This document shows positions 55,701 to 61,059 of a DNA stretch of 64,000 nucleotides, piece by piece. The DNA lies in the NCBI GenBank assembly GCA_026874595.1, contig CM049320.1, positions 48,496,714 through 48,560,713 of the forward strand. The letters run 5' to 3'. Position 1 is the stretch's first letter; each line of letters begins with the position of its first letter. Made by a program: the position numbers and the translations under genes. Origin of the DNA: Sipunculus nudus. Its lineage: Eukaryota > Annelida > Sipuncula > Golfingiida > Sipunculidae. Under the pieces are notes generated by a model that saw only the letters and a list, made by a program, of their open reading frames with translations, did no database searches and had not been told where the DNA came from.

Positions 55701-58700
55701 GAATAAGTGATGTACAGTCCACAAACAAGCTACATTAAATGACTGATCAGTTAGAATAAGTGATGTACAGTCCACAAACAAGCTACATTAAATGACTGAT
55801 CAGTTAGAATAAGTGATGTACAGTCCACTAACAAGCTACATAAAATGACTGATCAGTTAGAATAAGTGATATACAGTCCACAAACAAGCTACATTAAATG
55901 ACTGATCAGTTAGAATAAGTGATGTACAGTCTACTAACAAGCTACATAAAATGACTGATCAGTTAGAATAAGTGATGTACAGTCCACAAACAAGCTACAT
56001 AAAATGACTGATCAGTTAGAATAAGTGATGTACAGTCCACAAACAAGCTACATTAAATGACTGATCAGTTAGAATAAGTGATGTACAGTCTACTAACAAG
56101 CTACATTAAATGACTGATCAGTGGACTACATAATGGATGAAGAACCCTTTAAGATGTGATGTTAAAATTGTCACAAAACACAAACCATTAGCAGGGAAGA
56201 TCCCTCTGAATAATTAGTGACATTATGGGGTTATGAAGGTGGGAGAAAACATAGCATTGTGACAAGAGTAACCTTTTGGGCTTATCATTAATCAAAACAT
56301 ATTACTATGACAGGTGAAAACTGTGAAATAGACCTGACACAGCCCTGCAGCTCCAAGCCCTGCCAGGCTGGTGGCAAGTGTATTGACCACAAAAACAGCA
56401 CCTTCAGCTGTATCTGCTCACAGGAAAGACGAGGGAAACTCTGTGATAAAGGTAAGGTCACATCTGATAATCATAATAATACACCTGACCAAGGTAATAA
56501 ATTACACCTGACCAAGGTAACGTCATATTACATGTGGCCAAGGTAACATCATATTACACCTGACCAAGGTAATGTCATATTACAGTTGACCAAGGTCATG
56601 TCATGTAACACCTGATCAAGGTAAAATCATATTACACATGACCAAGGTAACATCTTATTACATCTGACCAAGGTAATATCCTAGTACACCTGACCAAGGT
56701 AATATCATAACACACCTGACCAAGGTAACATTATAATACACCTGACCAAGGTTATATCTTATTACACCTGACCAAAGTTACATCATAATACACCTGACCA
56801 AGGTAACGTCTTATTACACCTGACCAGGGTAACATCATAATACACCTGACAAAGGTAATTTCATAATACACCTGACCAGGGTAATGTCATATTACACCTG
56901 ACCAAGGTAACATCATAATACACCTGAAAAAGGTAATATCATAGTACACCTGACCAAGTTACATCATAATACACCTTACCAAGGTTACTAGATATTACAC
57001 CTGACCAAGGTTATATCATAGTACACCTGGCCAAGGTAACATAATGGTACACCTGACCAAAGTAACATGATATTACACCTGACCAAGGTGACATCATATT
57101 ACTCCTGACCAAGGTAATATCATAGTACACCTGGTCAAGCTAAAATCATATTACACATGACCAAGGTAACATCTTATTACATCTGACCAAGGTAACATCA
57201 TATTACAGCTGATCAATGGTAAATTCATAATACACCTGACCAAGGTAACATCATATTACAGCTGATCAATGGTAAATTCATAATACACCTGACCAAGGTA
57301 ACATCATAGTACACCTGATCAAGATAACATGATATTACACCTGACCAAGGTAACATCATATTACACGTGACCAAGGTAACATCATAGTACATCTGACCAA
57401 GGTAACATGATATTAAACCTGACCAAGGTAACATCATAATTCACCTGACCAAGGTAACATCATAATACACCTGACCAAGGTAACATCATAATACACCTGA
57501 CCAAGGTAACATTATAGTACACCTGACCAAAGAGTACACCTGACCAAAGTAACATGATATTACACCTGACCAAGGTAACATCATATTACCCCTGACCAAG
57601 ATAACATCATAGTACACCTGACCAAGGTAACATGATATTAAACCTGACCAAGGTAACATCATAATACACCTGACCAAGGTAATATCATAGTACACCTGAC
57701 CAAGTTACATCATAATACACCTAATCAAGGTTACTAGATATTACACCTGACCAAGGTGACACCTTATTACACCTGACCAAGGTAATATCATAGTACACCT
57801 GGCCAAGGTAACATTATAGTACACCTGACCAAAGTAACATGATATTACACCTGACCAAGGTAACATCATATTACACCTGACCAAGGTAATATCATAGTAC
57901 ACCTGACCAAGTTAACATGATATTACACCTGACCAAGGTAACATCATATTTCACCTGACCAAGGTAACATCTTAATACACCTGACCAAGGTAATATCATA
58001 ACACACCTGACCAAGGTAACAATATAATACACCTGACCAAGGTTATATCTTATTACTCCTGACCAAAGTTACATCATAATACACCTGACCAAGGTAACAT
58101 CTTATTACACCTGACCAGGGTAACATCATAAAACACCTGACCAAGTTAACATGATATTACACCTGACCAAGGTAACATCATATTTCACCTGACCAAGGTA
58201 ACATCATAATACACCTGACCAAGGTAATATCCTAGTACACCTGACCAAGGTAATATCATAACACCCCTGACCAAGGTAACATTATAATACACCTGACCAA
58301 GGTTATATCTTATTACACCTGACCAAAGTTACATCATAATACACCTGACCAAGATAACGTCTTATTACACCTGACCAGGGTAACATAATAATACACCTGA
58401 CCAAGGTAATTTCATAATACACCTGACCAGGGTAATGTCATATTACACCTGACCAAGGTAACATCATAATACACCTGACCAAGGTAAGGTCATATTACAC
58501 CTGACCCAGGTAACATCATATTACACCTGACCAAGGTAACATCATATTACACCTGACCAAGATAACATCATAGTACACCTGACCAAGGTAACATGATATT
58601 AAACCTGACCAAGGTAACATCATAATACACCTGACCAAGGTAATATCATAGTACACCTGACTAAGGTGACATCACACATGATAATCATCGTTTAACCCCT

Positions 58701-61021
58701 AACCAATTCATTTGACTGCTAATCAAAATGATTTATGACCTGACTGAGGTGATGTCAAACCTAATCAGTGTCATGATACACATGGTAGAGGTCACACCTA
58801 AGTAACACTGAGGTTTTCTGAAAACTTTTGTCATCAGGAGTTTCTGTCCATCAGAGAGAAATCCTTTGATTTGAGCCGTATACAGACAACTTGACCATGA
58901 TATTCCTCATGGTAACAGTTAGATGTTTCAGTTCTGATGTTTTGTTTTTGTATCATTTATGATATTACCTCAGTGGTTACAGTTAGATGTTTCAGTTCTG
59001 ATGTTTTGTTCTTGCATCTTTTATATTACCTCAGTGGTAACAGTTAGATGTTTCAGTTCTGATGTTTTGTTCTGGCATCTTTTATGATATTACCTCAGTG
59101 GTAACATTTTGATGTTTCAGTTCTGATATTCTGTTCCTGTATCATTTATGATATTACCTCAGTGGTAAAAGTTAGATGTTTCAATTCTGATGTTTTGTTC
59201 TGGCATCTTTTATGATATTACCTCAGTGGTAACAGTTTGATGTTTCAGTTCTGATGTTTTGTTCTGGCATCTTTTATGATATTACCTCAGTGGTAATAGT
59301 TTGATGTTTCAGTTCTGATGTTTTGTTCTAGTATCATTTATGATATTACCTCAGTGGTAACAGTAAGATGTTTCAGTTCTGATGTTTTGTTCTGGCATCT
59401 TTTATGATATTACCTCAGTGGTAATAGTTTGATGTTTCATTTCTGATGTTTTGTTCTTGTATCATTTATGATATAACCTCAGTGGTAATAGTTAGATGTT
59501 TCAGTTCTGATGTTTTGTTCTGGCATCTTTTATGATATTACCTCAGTGGTAATAGTTTGATGTTTCAGTTCTGATGTTTTGTTCTAGTATCATTTATGAT
59601 ATTACCTCAGTGGTAACAGTAAGATGTTTCAGTTCTGATGTTTTGTTCTGGCATCTTTTATGATATTACCTCAGTGGTAATAGTTTGATGTTTCATTTCT
59701 GATGTTTTGTTCTAGTATCTTATATGAAGCTAGTTGATCAGAAACAAATGGTCCTGACAAGTAATAAGTATGTGTCCTGGGCTTTATATGTCCTCATGTT
59801 TCATCTGTAGATAAATTAGGTGCCAGAAGGACCACTGATAGTTTGTGAGTTGTAATTTGAGAATGTTTCGTTTATTGACAGTGATGTAATAATTGTAGAC
59901 TTGAAGGAGCTGAAGGACATCACGGTCCCTCTGTTCCGTGGAGACTCGTACCTGGAGATACCACTGGAGAGCAACATGGCCAAGTCTCTACACTTTGAAC
60001 TGTGGTTCCTGACTACAGAGCCAAATGGTAACAACAGTGATAATCTGAAATAATACTAAAATAAATAATACTGCATTATCTGTCACTGCAGAATCTCTGT
60101 TCAGGGAATGATGGCTCATCCATCAGTCTCATATTGACAATATAAGTATCCCAGAGATGATTTTCATGGTGACCTCTGTATTCACATCATGTTATTTTAC
60201 ATAATTAGAAAGAAATAAACTTGATGAACCAAATAGGAAAAATATTGAGGCTAAGCTTATTGATATTTGTTTGATTTACCCAAGATTTAAGTATTTGCAC
60301 ATATGTTTTGGGTGTGACATAATCAGAGAATCTGTGGTCTTCCTCTAGATAGCAGACCATAGAAACCTAAAGTACATTAAGTACAAATCTGTGTTGATTT
60401 TTAGACAAGGGAACTGCCTCTGTAGGAATTATTTCTGTGTATATTAGCCTTCCTAACTTTCCTAAGCCACATTGACTGGAGGAGGCTTTTTTGTTTACAG
60501 GTGTACTGCTGTACGCGGGACAGAGGGAGGATGGAGCGGGGGATTTCATCTCCCTTAACTTGGTACACGGCCGATTACAGTTCACCTTTGACCTTGGCAG
60601 TGGCATGGCCAACATAACGTGAGTAGCTAAGATTAGCTGCCTTAGTGATGGGGTCAATTTTAACTTCTAGGTTTTTTTATTTTTGAATCTGCTTCATATT
60701 ATCATAGGATACAGTAATTCATCATGGAATGCTGGTCAGTTCAGTTTCATGGAGCAGTGTTTTAGCTTTGAACAACTGTAAACCCATAACATTTTTGTAT
60801 TTGATGGAAGTAAGATGTGACATGCTTTGTAGTGATGAAGTCCTTTGAGGAGGTCAGGTAATGGCTCTGGATCTAGGTTAATGAGTGCATTTTGATTTGT
60901 TTACAGGTCATCATCCATGGTCAGCCTGAACACCTGGCACAAAGTCACCATCACAAGGACCAACAAGCTCGGCTCCCTGTCACTGGACGACAAGACTCCT
61001 AAAGATGTGGGAGAATCAGGG
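4548..61021 (+). CDS. AGRN: Agrin-like heparan sulfate proteoglycan, internal part (21 exons)
   Basis: Twenty-one exons with GT-AG junctions join without a frame break into 972 codons. Seen in sequence: follistatin/Kazal modules, two laminin-EGF modules, EGF modules and laminin G domains in the order FS-FS-LE-LE-FS-EGF-LG1-EGF-EGF-LG2. Known for the family: this order is that of agrin, a secreted basement-membrane proteoglycan that organises synapses and links laminin to cell-surface receptors. The YGCCPDG module running straight into the first laminin-EGF, and [10 protein letters not shown] in the second, are recognisable agrin signatures. The protein is incomplete at both ends: the signal peptide and early Kazal modules are upstream, and the end of LG2, an EGF and LG3 are downstream. 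Differences from vertebrate agrin are an added Cys-rich module (exon 4), an EB-like module (exon 10) and no visible SEA domain. Perlecan is excluded because it lacks Kazal modules. Exon limits are read by eye from splice consensus and phase. Confidence 0.93.
4764..6222 (+). other. Intron 1
   Basis: AT-rich and single-copy in appearance. I see no exon, array or mobile-element end in it. Confidence 0.7.
6223..6337 (+). CDS. AGRN: Agrin exon 2: Ser-Gly site and first half of a Kazal module
   Basis: Reads [19 protein letters not shown] and onward to [10 protein letters not shown], the follistatin hairpin preceding the Kazal core in exon 3. It enters in phase 1 and leaves in phase 2 (AG before GTATGT). 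Together with exon 1 it forms GSGTDGSG between two Kazal modules. Vertebrate agrin carries a Ser-Gly-rich heparan sulfate attachment cluster at this point, so the site appears conserved. That conclusion is inferred from position and motif. Confidence 0.92.
6338..6909 (+). other. Intron 2
   Basis: Splits one Kazal module between its hairpin and core, in phase 2. AT-rich; nothing else recognised. Confidence 0.75.
6910..7022 (+). CDS. AGRN: Agrin exon 3: Kazal core
   Basis: Completes the module begun in exon 2 with [20 protein letters not shown], then CKQQ and a final Cys in MENCD. VCGSDG.KY..ECEL is the canonical Kazal signature. The acceptor is CATCAG then GTCCCC; the donor is GATG then GTAAGA, leaving phase 1. 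In order this equals the Kazal module lying immediately N-terminal to the laminin-EGF pair in agrin. Confidence 0.94.
7023..7426 (+). other. Intron 3
   Basis: Short AT-rich intron with no repeat or exon recognised. Confidence 0.75.
7427..7573 (+). CDS. AGRN: Agrin exon 4: lustrin-like Cys-rich module
   Basis: Encodes about 49 residues: [14 protein letters not shown], a Cys, then [17 protein letters not shown]. The pattern (C, G.P..D, C, CP.G.YC, QCC) resembles the lustrin-type cysteine-rich repeat found in mollusc shell-matrix proteins and in many invertebrate extracellular proteins. It is a self-contained phase 1-1 exon, so it can be gained or skipped without changing frame. Vertebrate agrin has only a short linker here, so this looks like an insertion in this lineage. 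The acceptor is CTCCAG, and the donor GGAG then GTCAGT. The family name is assigned by eye from cysteine spacing. Confidence 0.85.
7574..7991 (+). other. Intron 4
   Basis: Contains the ACAGTGGAACCTG inverted-repeat element starting about 30 bp after the donor; the remainder is AT-rich. Confidence 0.75.
7603..7782. mobile_element. MITE-like element, TIR ACAGTGGAACCTG
   Basis: The left end ACAGTGGAACCTGTC is matched, on the opposite strand at the right end, by ACAGTGAAACCTGCG. The interior has a short direct repeat of GACCACCTGTCT (tgtctgaaagaccac occurs twice). About 180 bp with no coding capacity, fitting a small non-autonomous DNA element. Confidence 0.6.
7992..8087 (+). CDS. AGRN: Agrin exon 5: YGCCPDG module
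   Basis: Encodes [20 protein letters not shown] followed by ASGCP. This four-cysteine module is also seen in papilins, and in vertebrate agrin it sits directly before the first laminin-EGF. The codon split (A then GT, giving Ser) joins GCP to the ACMCN start of exon 6, the same junction as in agrin. Phase 1 at both ends; acceptor TTACAG, donor CCCA then GTATGT. Confidence 0.92.
8088..10093 (+). other. Intron 5
   Basis: About 2 kb, strongly AT-rich, with no array, mobile-element end or exon that I can support. Confidence 0.7.
10094..10255 (+). CDS. AGRN: Agrin exon 6: laminin-EGF module 1
   Basis: Encodes [18 protein letters not shown], then [20 protein letters not shown] and WGL, ending at HTGCL. 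The eight-cysteine spacing and G..CDRC.PGYWG are diagnostic of laminin-type EGF repeats. Phase 1-1; acceptor CTCAAG, donor TTGC then GTAAGT. It is the first of the laminin-EGF pair inserted between the last two Kazal modules of agrin. Confidence 0.95.
10256..14150 (+). other. Intron 6
   Basis: Almost filled by the 37-bp minisatellite. The 3' part, 13652-14150, is ordinary AT-rich intron with an AT microsatellite near 14028-14060 and an orphan strong 3' splice site at 13911. Confidence 0.85.
10345..13651. repeat. 37-bp minisatellite, about 90 copies
   Basis: Unit: GTATGGTAGTATCCTGACCC followed by ATTCCTCACCACACAGT (37 bp), with 34-36 bp variants such as CATGCCTCACCACAGTC. Variants recur in blocks; for example the stretch beginning near 11690 is repeated near 12085, and 12300-12480 near 12700-12880, showing local segmental duplication. 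There is no coding capacity of its own; short minus-strand frames are by-products. Confidence 0.95.
14151..14291 (+). CDS. AGRN: Agrin exon 7: laminin-EGF module 2
   Basis: Encodes [20 protein letters not shown], then [16 protein letters not shown] and ends at GPEGCT. Eight cysteines in laminin-EGF spacing; [10 protein letters not shown] is essentially the vertebrate agrin sequence at this site. Phase 1-1; acceptor TTGGCAG, donor ACAA then GTAAGT. The seam with exon 6 makes CLPCRCN, so no exon is missing between them. Confidence 0.95.
14685..15850. repeat. 39-bp minisatellite, about 30 copies
   Basis: Unit: GTTGTTAATGGTAATTTGAC followed by CATGTGACTATGTGGAATG (39 bp). The first 300 bp hold a diverged form with GAATGGGCCTTAATATTAAT. 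Because 39 is divisible by three and the unit lacks stops in one reverse frame, a 231-codon minus-strand frame appears; it is not considered a gene. Confidence 0.93.
15870..16340. repeat. Decayed continuation of the preceding minisatellite
   Basis: Irregular units of about 37-38 bp built on TTCATTGTAATTTGACCATT then TGATTGTAAAACTGGCC. They share TAATTTGACCAT with the 39-bp array and look like an older part of the same repeat. Confidence 0.75.
19175..19530. repeat. 50-bp minisatellite, about 7 copies
   Basis: Exact 50-bp spacing between successive AATGTTCAGA motifs (19201, 19251, 19301 and so on). The unit continues AGAACAGGGTTTATAACCTA then CAATCTGCACCCCTTCTGTT. Only a few substitutions separate copies. 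Confidence 0.93.
20434..23693. repeat. 49-bp minisatellite, about 66 copies
   Basis: Unit: AGAATTATGTACAGCTCAAC, then ACAGCACAAGGATATCAAAA, then TACATTATC (49 bp). Variant types include AATTCATCACAAAGATATC, AAGTACCAG and a shorter CACAGCCAGGGATATC form. A long block near 20740 recurs near 22347, offset about 1,607 bp, so the array also grew by segmental duplication. All plus-strand open frames across it are repeat artefacts. Confidence 0.95.
24871..25104 (+). CDS. AGRN: Agrin exon 8: last follistatin/Kazal module
   Basis: Encodes [25 protein letters not shown], then a Kazal core [20 protein letters not shown] ending QGAC. This is the Kazal module C-terminal to the laminin-EGF pair, as in vertebrate agrin. 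The usual VCGSDG is changed to VCATDG, a tolerated Kazal variant. Phase 1-1; acceptor CTTCTAG, donor CATG then GTAATC, whose weak +5 position makes it one of the poorer donors here. Confidence 0.94.
25105..25470 (+). other. Intron 8
   Basis: Short AT-rich intron; nothing recognised. Confidence 0.75.
25471..25560 (+). CDS. AGRN: Agrin exon 9: basic Ser/Thr/Pro linker
   Basis: Encodes 30 residues, [20 protein letters not shown] then [11 protein letters not shown], with no cysteine. It is a low-complexity, Arg/Lys-rich spacer following the last Kazal module, where vertebrate agrin has a long Ser/Thr/Pro-rich region. Phase 1-1; acceptor TTTTACAG, donor TATG then GTCAGC. Support comes from frame, phase and position rather than from a domain. 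Confidence 0.75.
25561..25973 (+). other. Intron 9
   Basis: Short AT-rich intron; nothing recognised. Confidence 0.75.
25974..26096 (+). CDS. AGRN: Agrin exon 10: EB/EGF-like cysteine module
   Basis: Encodes [20 protein letters not shown], then [16 protein letters not shown]. Six cysteines in the pattern C....DC....S.C..G.C.C..GY......C resemble the invertebrate EB module or a compact EGF. It lies where vertebrate agrin has a YGCC-like motif and the SEA domain, neither of which I find. Phase 1-1; acceptor TTTGTAG, donor CAAG then GTAAGT. Confidence 0.9.
26104..26423. repeat. 53-bp minisatellite, 6 nearly identical copies
   Basis: Unit: GTCAGAGGTCAGGGTTCAAA, then GTGAGGAACTCATAACCAAG, then TAGTGAGACCTCT (53 bp; starts at 26157, 26210 and so on). 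Copies are almost identical, implying recent expansion. The first copy starts within 10 bp of the exon 10 donor but does not include it. Confidence 0.95.
26930..27530. repeat. Decayed dispersed repeat
   Basis: Two or more diverged copies of about 150 bp can be aligned by eye: TTGCCTATGAGGGCTCCAGC near 26975 against GTGCCCATGAGCACTATAGC near 27118, each followed by an ATGG-containing segment (AATATGGCCAACAGGACAC, AATATGGCTGTCAGGCAAT). The family is unknown. Confidence 0.4.
27895..28008 (+). CDS. AGRN: Agrin exon 11: EGF module 1
   Basis: Encodes [18 protein letters not shown], then [16 protein letters not shown]: a complete six-cysteine EGF. It corresponds to the EGF preceding LG1 in agrin (C...PC..GG.C, C.CP.G.GG..C). 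NKS is a possible N-glycosylation site. Phase 1-1; acceptor ATGTTAG, donor TCAG then GTTTGT. Confidence 0.94.
28009..29247 (+). other. Intron 11
   Basis: Contains a purine-rich GA/CAGA tract near 28139-28215 and the GATATACCCC-ended palindromic element at 28428-28685; otherwise AT-rich. Confidence 0.75.
28428..28685. mobile_element. MITE-like palindromic element (CCCGGAGATC-rich)
   Basis: The left end GTGGGTGTATCTGAAACCC is matched by the right end CGTGGGTTTTAGATATACCC, which on the other strand reads GGGTATATCTAAAACCCACG. The interior carries repeated CCCGGAGATC motifs and CCGCCATCTTG. About 258 bp with no coding capacity; its GC-rich motifs contrast with the AT-rich intron. Confidence 0.55.
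29248..29403 (+). CDS. AGRN: Agrin exon 12: Ser/Thr-rich linker
   Basis: Encodes 52 residues without cysteine, rich in Ser, Thr, Val and Ile: [20 protein letters not shown] through [15 protein letters not shown] to FKTESTT. It is probably an O-glycosylated spacer between the EGF and LG1. NSS is a possible N-glycosylation site. Phase 1-1; acceptor TTTGCAG, donor ACAG then GTAATA. There is no domain, so support rests on frame, phase and splice consensus. Confidence 0.8.
29404..30949 (+). other. Intron 12
   Basis: AT-rich; nothing recognised. Confidence 0.7.
30950..31000 (+). CDS. AGRN: Agrin exon 13: 51-nt linker exon
   Basis: Encodes [18 protein letters not shown], a 17-codon Ser/Thr-rich spacer before LG1. 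Phase 1-1 and only 51 nt long, so it could be skipped without a frame change. Acceptor GTTTCCAG, donor GCTG then GTGAGT. It is less certain than the domain exons because there is no homology to lean on. Confidence 0.68.
31001..31625 (+). other. Intron 13
   Basis: AT-rich; nothing recognised. Confidence 0.7.
31626..31827 (+). CDS. AGRN: Agrin exon 14: laminin G domain 1, N-terminal part
   Basis: Encodes the first beta strands of LG1: [39 protein letters not shown] and [27 protein letters not shown]...GDFISL.L.DG.V.F is the classic LamG core. It enters in phase 1 and leaves in phase 2 (CAG before GTTAGT). In agrin LG1 lies after the first EGF, as here. Confidence 0.94.
31828..32424 (+). other. 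Intron 14
   Basis: Ordinary intron. It contains two related segments (CACCAGACTCGCACCATTG near 32062 and CACCAGACCCGAACCATTG near 32201), probably old dispersed-repeat remnants. Confidence 0.7.
32425..32637 (+). CDS. AGRN: Agrin exon 15: laminin G domain 1, middle part
   Basis: Continues LG1 with [20 protein letters not shown], a [16 protein letters not shown] segment and [25 protein letters not shown] and PLY.G..P are typical LamG blocks. It enters and leaves in phase 2. The donor is ACAAGT then GTAAGT; exon 16 needs one base to complete a codon, which fits this site and excludes the GT two bases earlier. The last 15 exon bases plus the donor are the seed of the 39-bp array that follows. 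Confidence 0.94.
32638..50392. repeat. Giant 39-bp satellite seeded by the exon 15 5' splice site, about 455 copies
   Basis: Unit: GTAAGTAAACCAACATGAAA followed by TCATAACCCAGATACAAGT (39 bp). The exon 15 junction, GACCCAGATACAAGT then GTAAGTAAACCA, matches the unit without mismatch over 27 bases, and the second donor lies exactly 39 bp after the first. Common variants are AACAAG or AACCTG for AACATG, CATGACCC for CATAACCC, and GATCCAAG for GATACAAG. Donor variants include GAAAGT, GTAGGT, GCAAGT and GTTAGT. Higher-order units of about 77, 21 and 24 monomers occur. Two reverse frames lack stops, giving apparent minus-strand frames up to 1,044 codons of 13-residue repeats; these are not genes. 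Confidence 0.97.
32638..50700 (+). other. Intron 15 (18.1 kb)
   Basis: Nearly all of it is the 39-bp array. Only the last 308 bp (50393-50700) are unique, ending with a good pyrimidine tract and TTTTTCAG. Confidence 0.93.
50701..50837 (+). CDS. AGRN: Agrin exon 16: laminin G domain 1, C-terminal part
   Basis: Completes LG1 with [20 protein letters not shown], then [27 protein letters not shown] is the conserved end of a LamG domain with its disulfide cysteine. It enters in phase 2, matching the exon 15 donor at 32638, and leaves in phase 1 at ATTG then GTAGGT. With exons 14-15 it makes about 185 residues, the normal size of a LamG domain, so no exon is hidden in the array. Confidence 0.95.
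51270..52175. repeat. 180-bp tandem repeat, 5 copies plus 2 decayed copies downstream
   Basis: The motif GCCTGCAGATATTGGCCTGA recurs every 180 bp, followed by TTTTTGGTGTGTGGGCAGAT, AGATCGAGTTCGCGTTTCGT and TTTCATGACAAATACACATG. Two diverged units lie at about 52865-53200 beyond the inserted block. Confidence 0.9.
52175..52860. repeat. Inserted repeat with CCGT microsatellite and internal duplication
   Basis: Begins GCCCTCAGCTCATAGGCTGA, followed by a CCGT run near 52257-52292. It then has two related segments of about 190 bp about 300 bp apart, sharing GGATATCTC, CTTGGTCAAGTTC (CTCGGTCAAGTTC in the first) and AAGATGGGTGA. It interrupts the 180-bp units, suggesting nested insertion or a compound element. 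Confidence 0.6.
53388..53495 (+). CDS. AGRN: Agrin exon 17: EGF module 2, first part
   Basis: Encodes [19 protein letters not shown] then [18 protein letters not shown], with the final Cys supplied by exon 18 (GENC). The EGF links LG1 and LG2, as in agrin, where two consecutive EGFs lie at this position. Phase 1-1; acceptor TTGTTCAG, donor TCAG then GTGAAC. Confidence 0.93.
53622..54013. repeat. 65-bp minisatellite, 6 copies
   Basis: Unit: ATGTTAGTGGGCTATCCTTA, then TGATCTGGTATTTACTAGAA, then ATGTGATGTTATTACTTATT, then TGAAC (65 bp; spacing measured from AACAT at 53631 and 53696). Copies are nearly identical. Confidence 0.95.
54045..56122. repeat. 53-bp minisatellite, about 39 copies
   Basis: Unit: AGTTAGAATAAGTGATGTAC, then AGTCCACTAACAAGCTACAT, then AAAATGACTGATC (53 bp). 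Variants include AGTCTACTAAC, CCACAAAC and CATTAAATG, which partly alternate, indicating dimeric higher-order structure in 54830-55260. Confidence 0.95.
56314..56451 (+). CDS. AGRN: Agrin exon 18: end of EGF 2 and complete EGF 3
   Basis: Begins [12 protein letters not shown], finishing the EGF of exon 17. It continues [35 protein letters not shown], a full EGF. NST is a possible N-glycosylation site. Phase 1-1; the acceptor TGACAG is weak, the donor AAAG then GTAAGG. A second donor 42 bases on (CCAAG then GTAATA) would extend the exon in frame by 14 codons. Confidence 0.94.
56480..58670. repeat. 26-bp minisatellite carrying AAGGTAA donor-like motif, about 85 copies
   Basis: Unit: ACACCTGACCAAGGTAACAT then CATAAT (26 bp), with variants GTAATATC, GTTATATC, GTGACATC and CATATT. 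It begins about 28 bp after the exon 18 donor. The exon junction AAAGGTAAGGTCACATCTGA resembles the unit's CAAGGTAACATCATATTACA, so the array may descend from that donor, though less clearly than for exon 15. Confidence 0.93.
58905..59735. repeat. 64-bp minisatellite, about 13 copies
   Basis: Unit: TCAGTGGTAACAGTTAGATG, then TTTCAGTTCTGATGTTTTGT, then TCTGGCATCTTTTATGATAT, then TACC (64 bp, with one 61-bp copy). Variant pairs (GTAACAGTAAGATG, GTAATAGTTTGATG) recur as larger blocks, for example near 59355 and 59615. Confidence 0.93.
59899..60027 (+). CDS. AGRN: Agrin exon 19: laminin G domain 2, N-terminal part
   Basis: Encodes [20 protein letters not shown] then [20 protein letters not shown] and EPNG. 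G.SYLE.P and the following hydrophobic strand are the opening of LG2. The acceptor used is AATTGTAG. The AG at 59880-59881 would give an immediate stop in phase 1, so the downstream AG is chosen. Leaves in phase 1 at AATG then GTAACA. Confidence 0.92.
60028..60500 (+). other. Intron 19
   Basis: Ordinary AT-rich intron without arrays. Confidence 0.75.
60501..60618 (+). CDS. AGRN: Agrin exon 20: laminin G domain 2, middle part
   Basis: Encodes [20 protein letters not shown] then [42 protein letters not shown] is the LamG core and parallels exon 14 of LG1. NIT followed by Ser may be glycosylated. Enters in phase 1 and leaves in phase 2 at TAAC then GTGAGT. Confidence 0.94.
60619..60906 (+). other. 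Intron 20
   Basis: Short ordinary intron; nothing recognised. Confidence 0.75.
60907..61021 (+). CDS. AGRN: Agrin exon 21: laminin G domain 2, third part
   Basis: Encodes [20 protein letters not shown] then [20 protein letters not shown]...R...GSL..DD is the LamG strand pair. It leaves in phase 0 right after GESG. In vertebrate agrin the small alternatively spliced y exon (four basic residues, heparin binding) enters LG2 after the equivalent GES-containing turn, so this intron probably corresponds to the y-site intron. The last exon bases AATCAGGG and the donor GTAT resemble the unit of the array that follows. LG2 continues beyond the window. Confidence 0.92.
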
Positions 61022-61059
61022 GTATGTGGTACATATACAGACCTAATAAACTCCTCTAA

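Larger units (their letters stand above)
53496..56313 (+). other. Intron 17
   Basis: Contains a 65-bp and then a 53-bp minisatellite; 56121-56313 is ordinary intron ending in a poor pyrimidine tract (TACTATGACAG). Confidence 0.85.
56452..59898 (+). other. Intron 18
   Basis: Starts directly with the 26-bp array, then ordinary sequence 58670-58900, then a 64-bp array and about 160 bp of unique sequence before exon 19. Confidence 0.85.
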
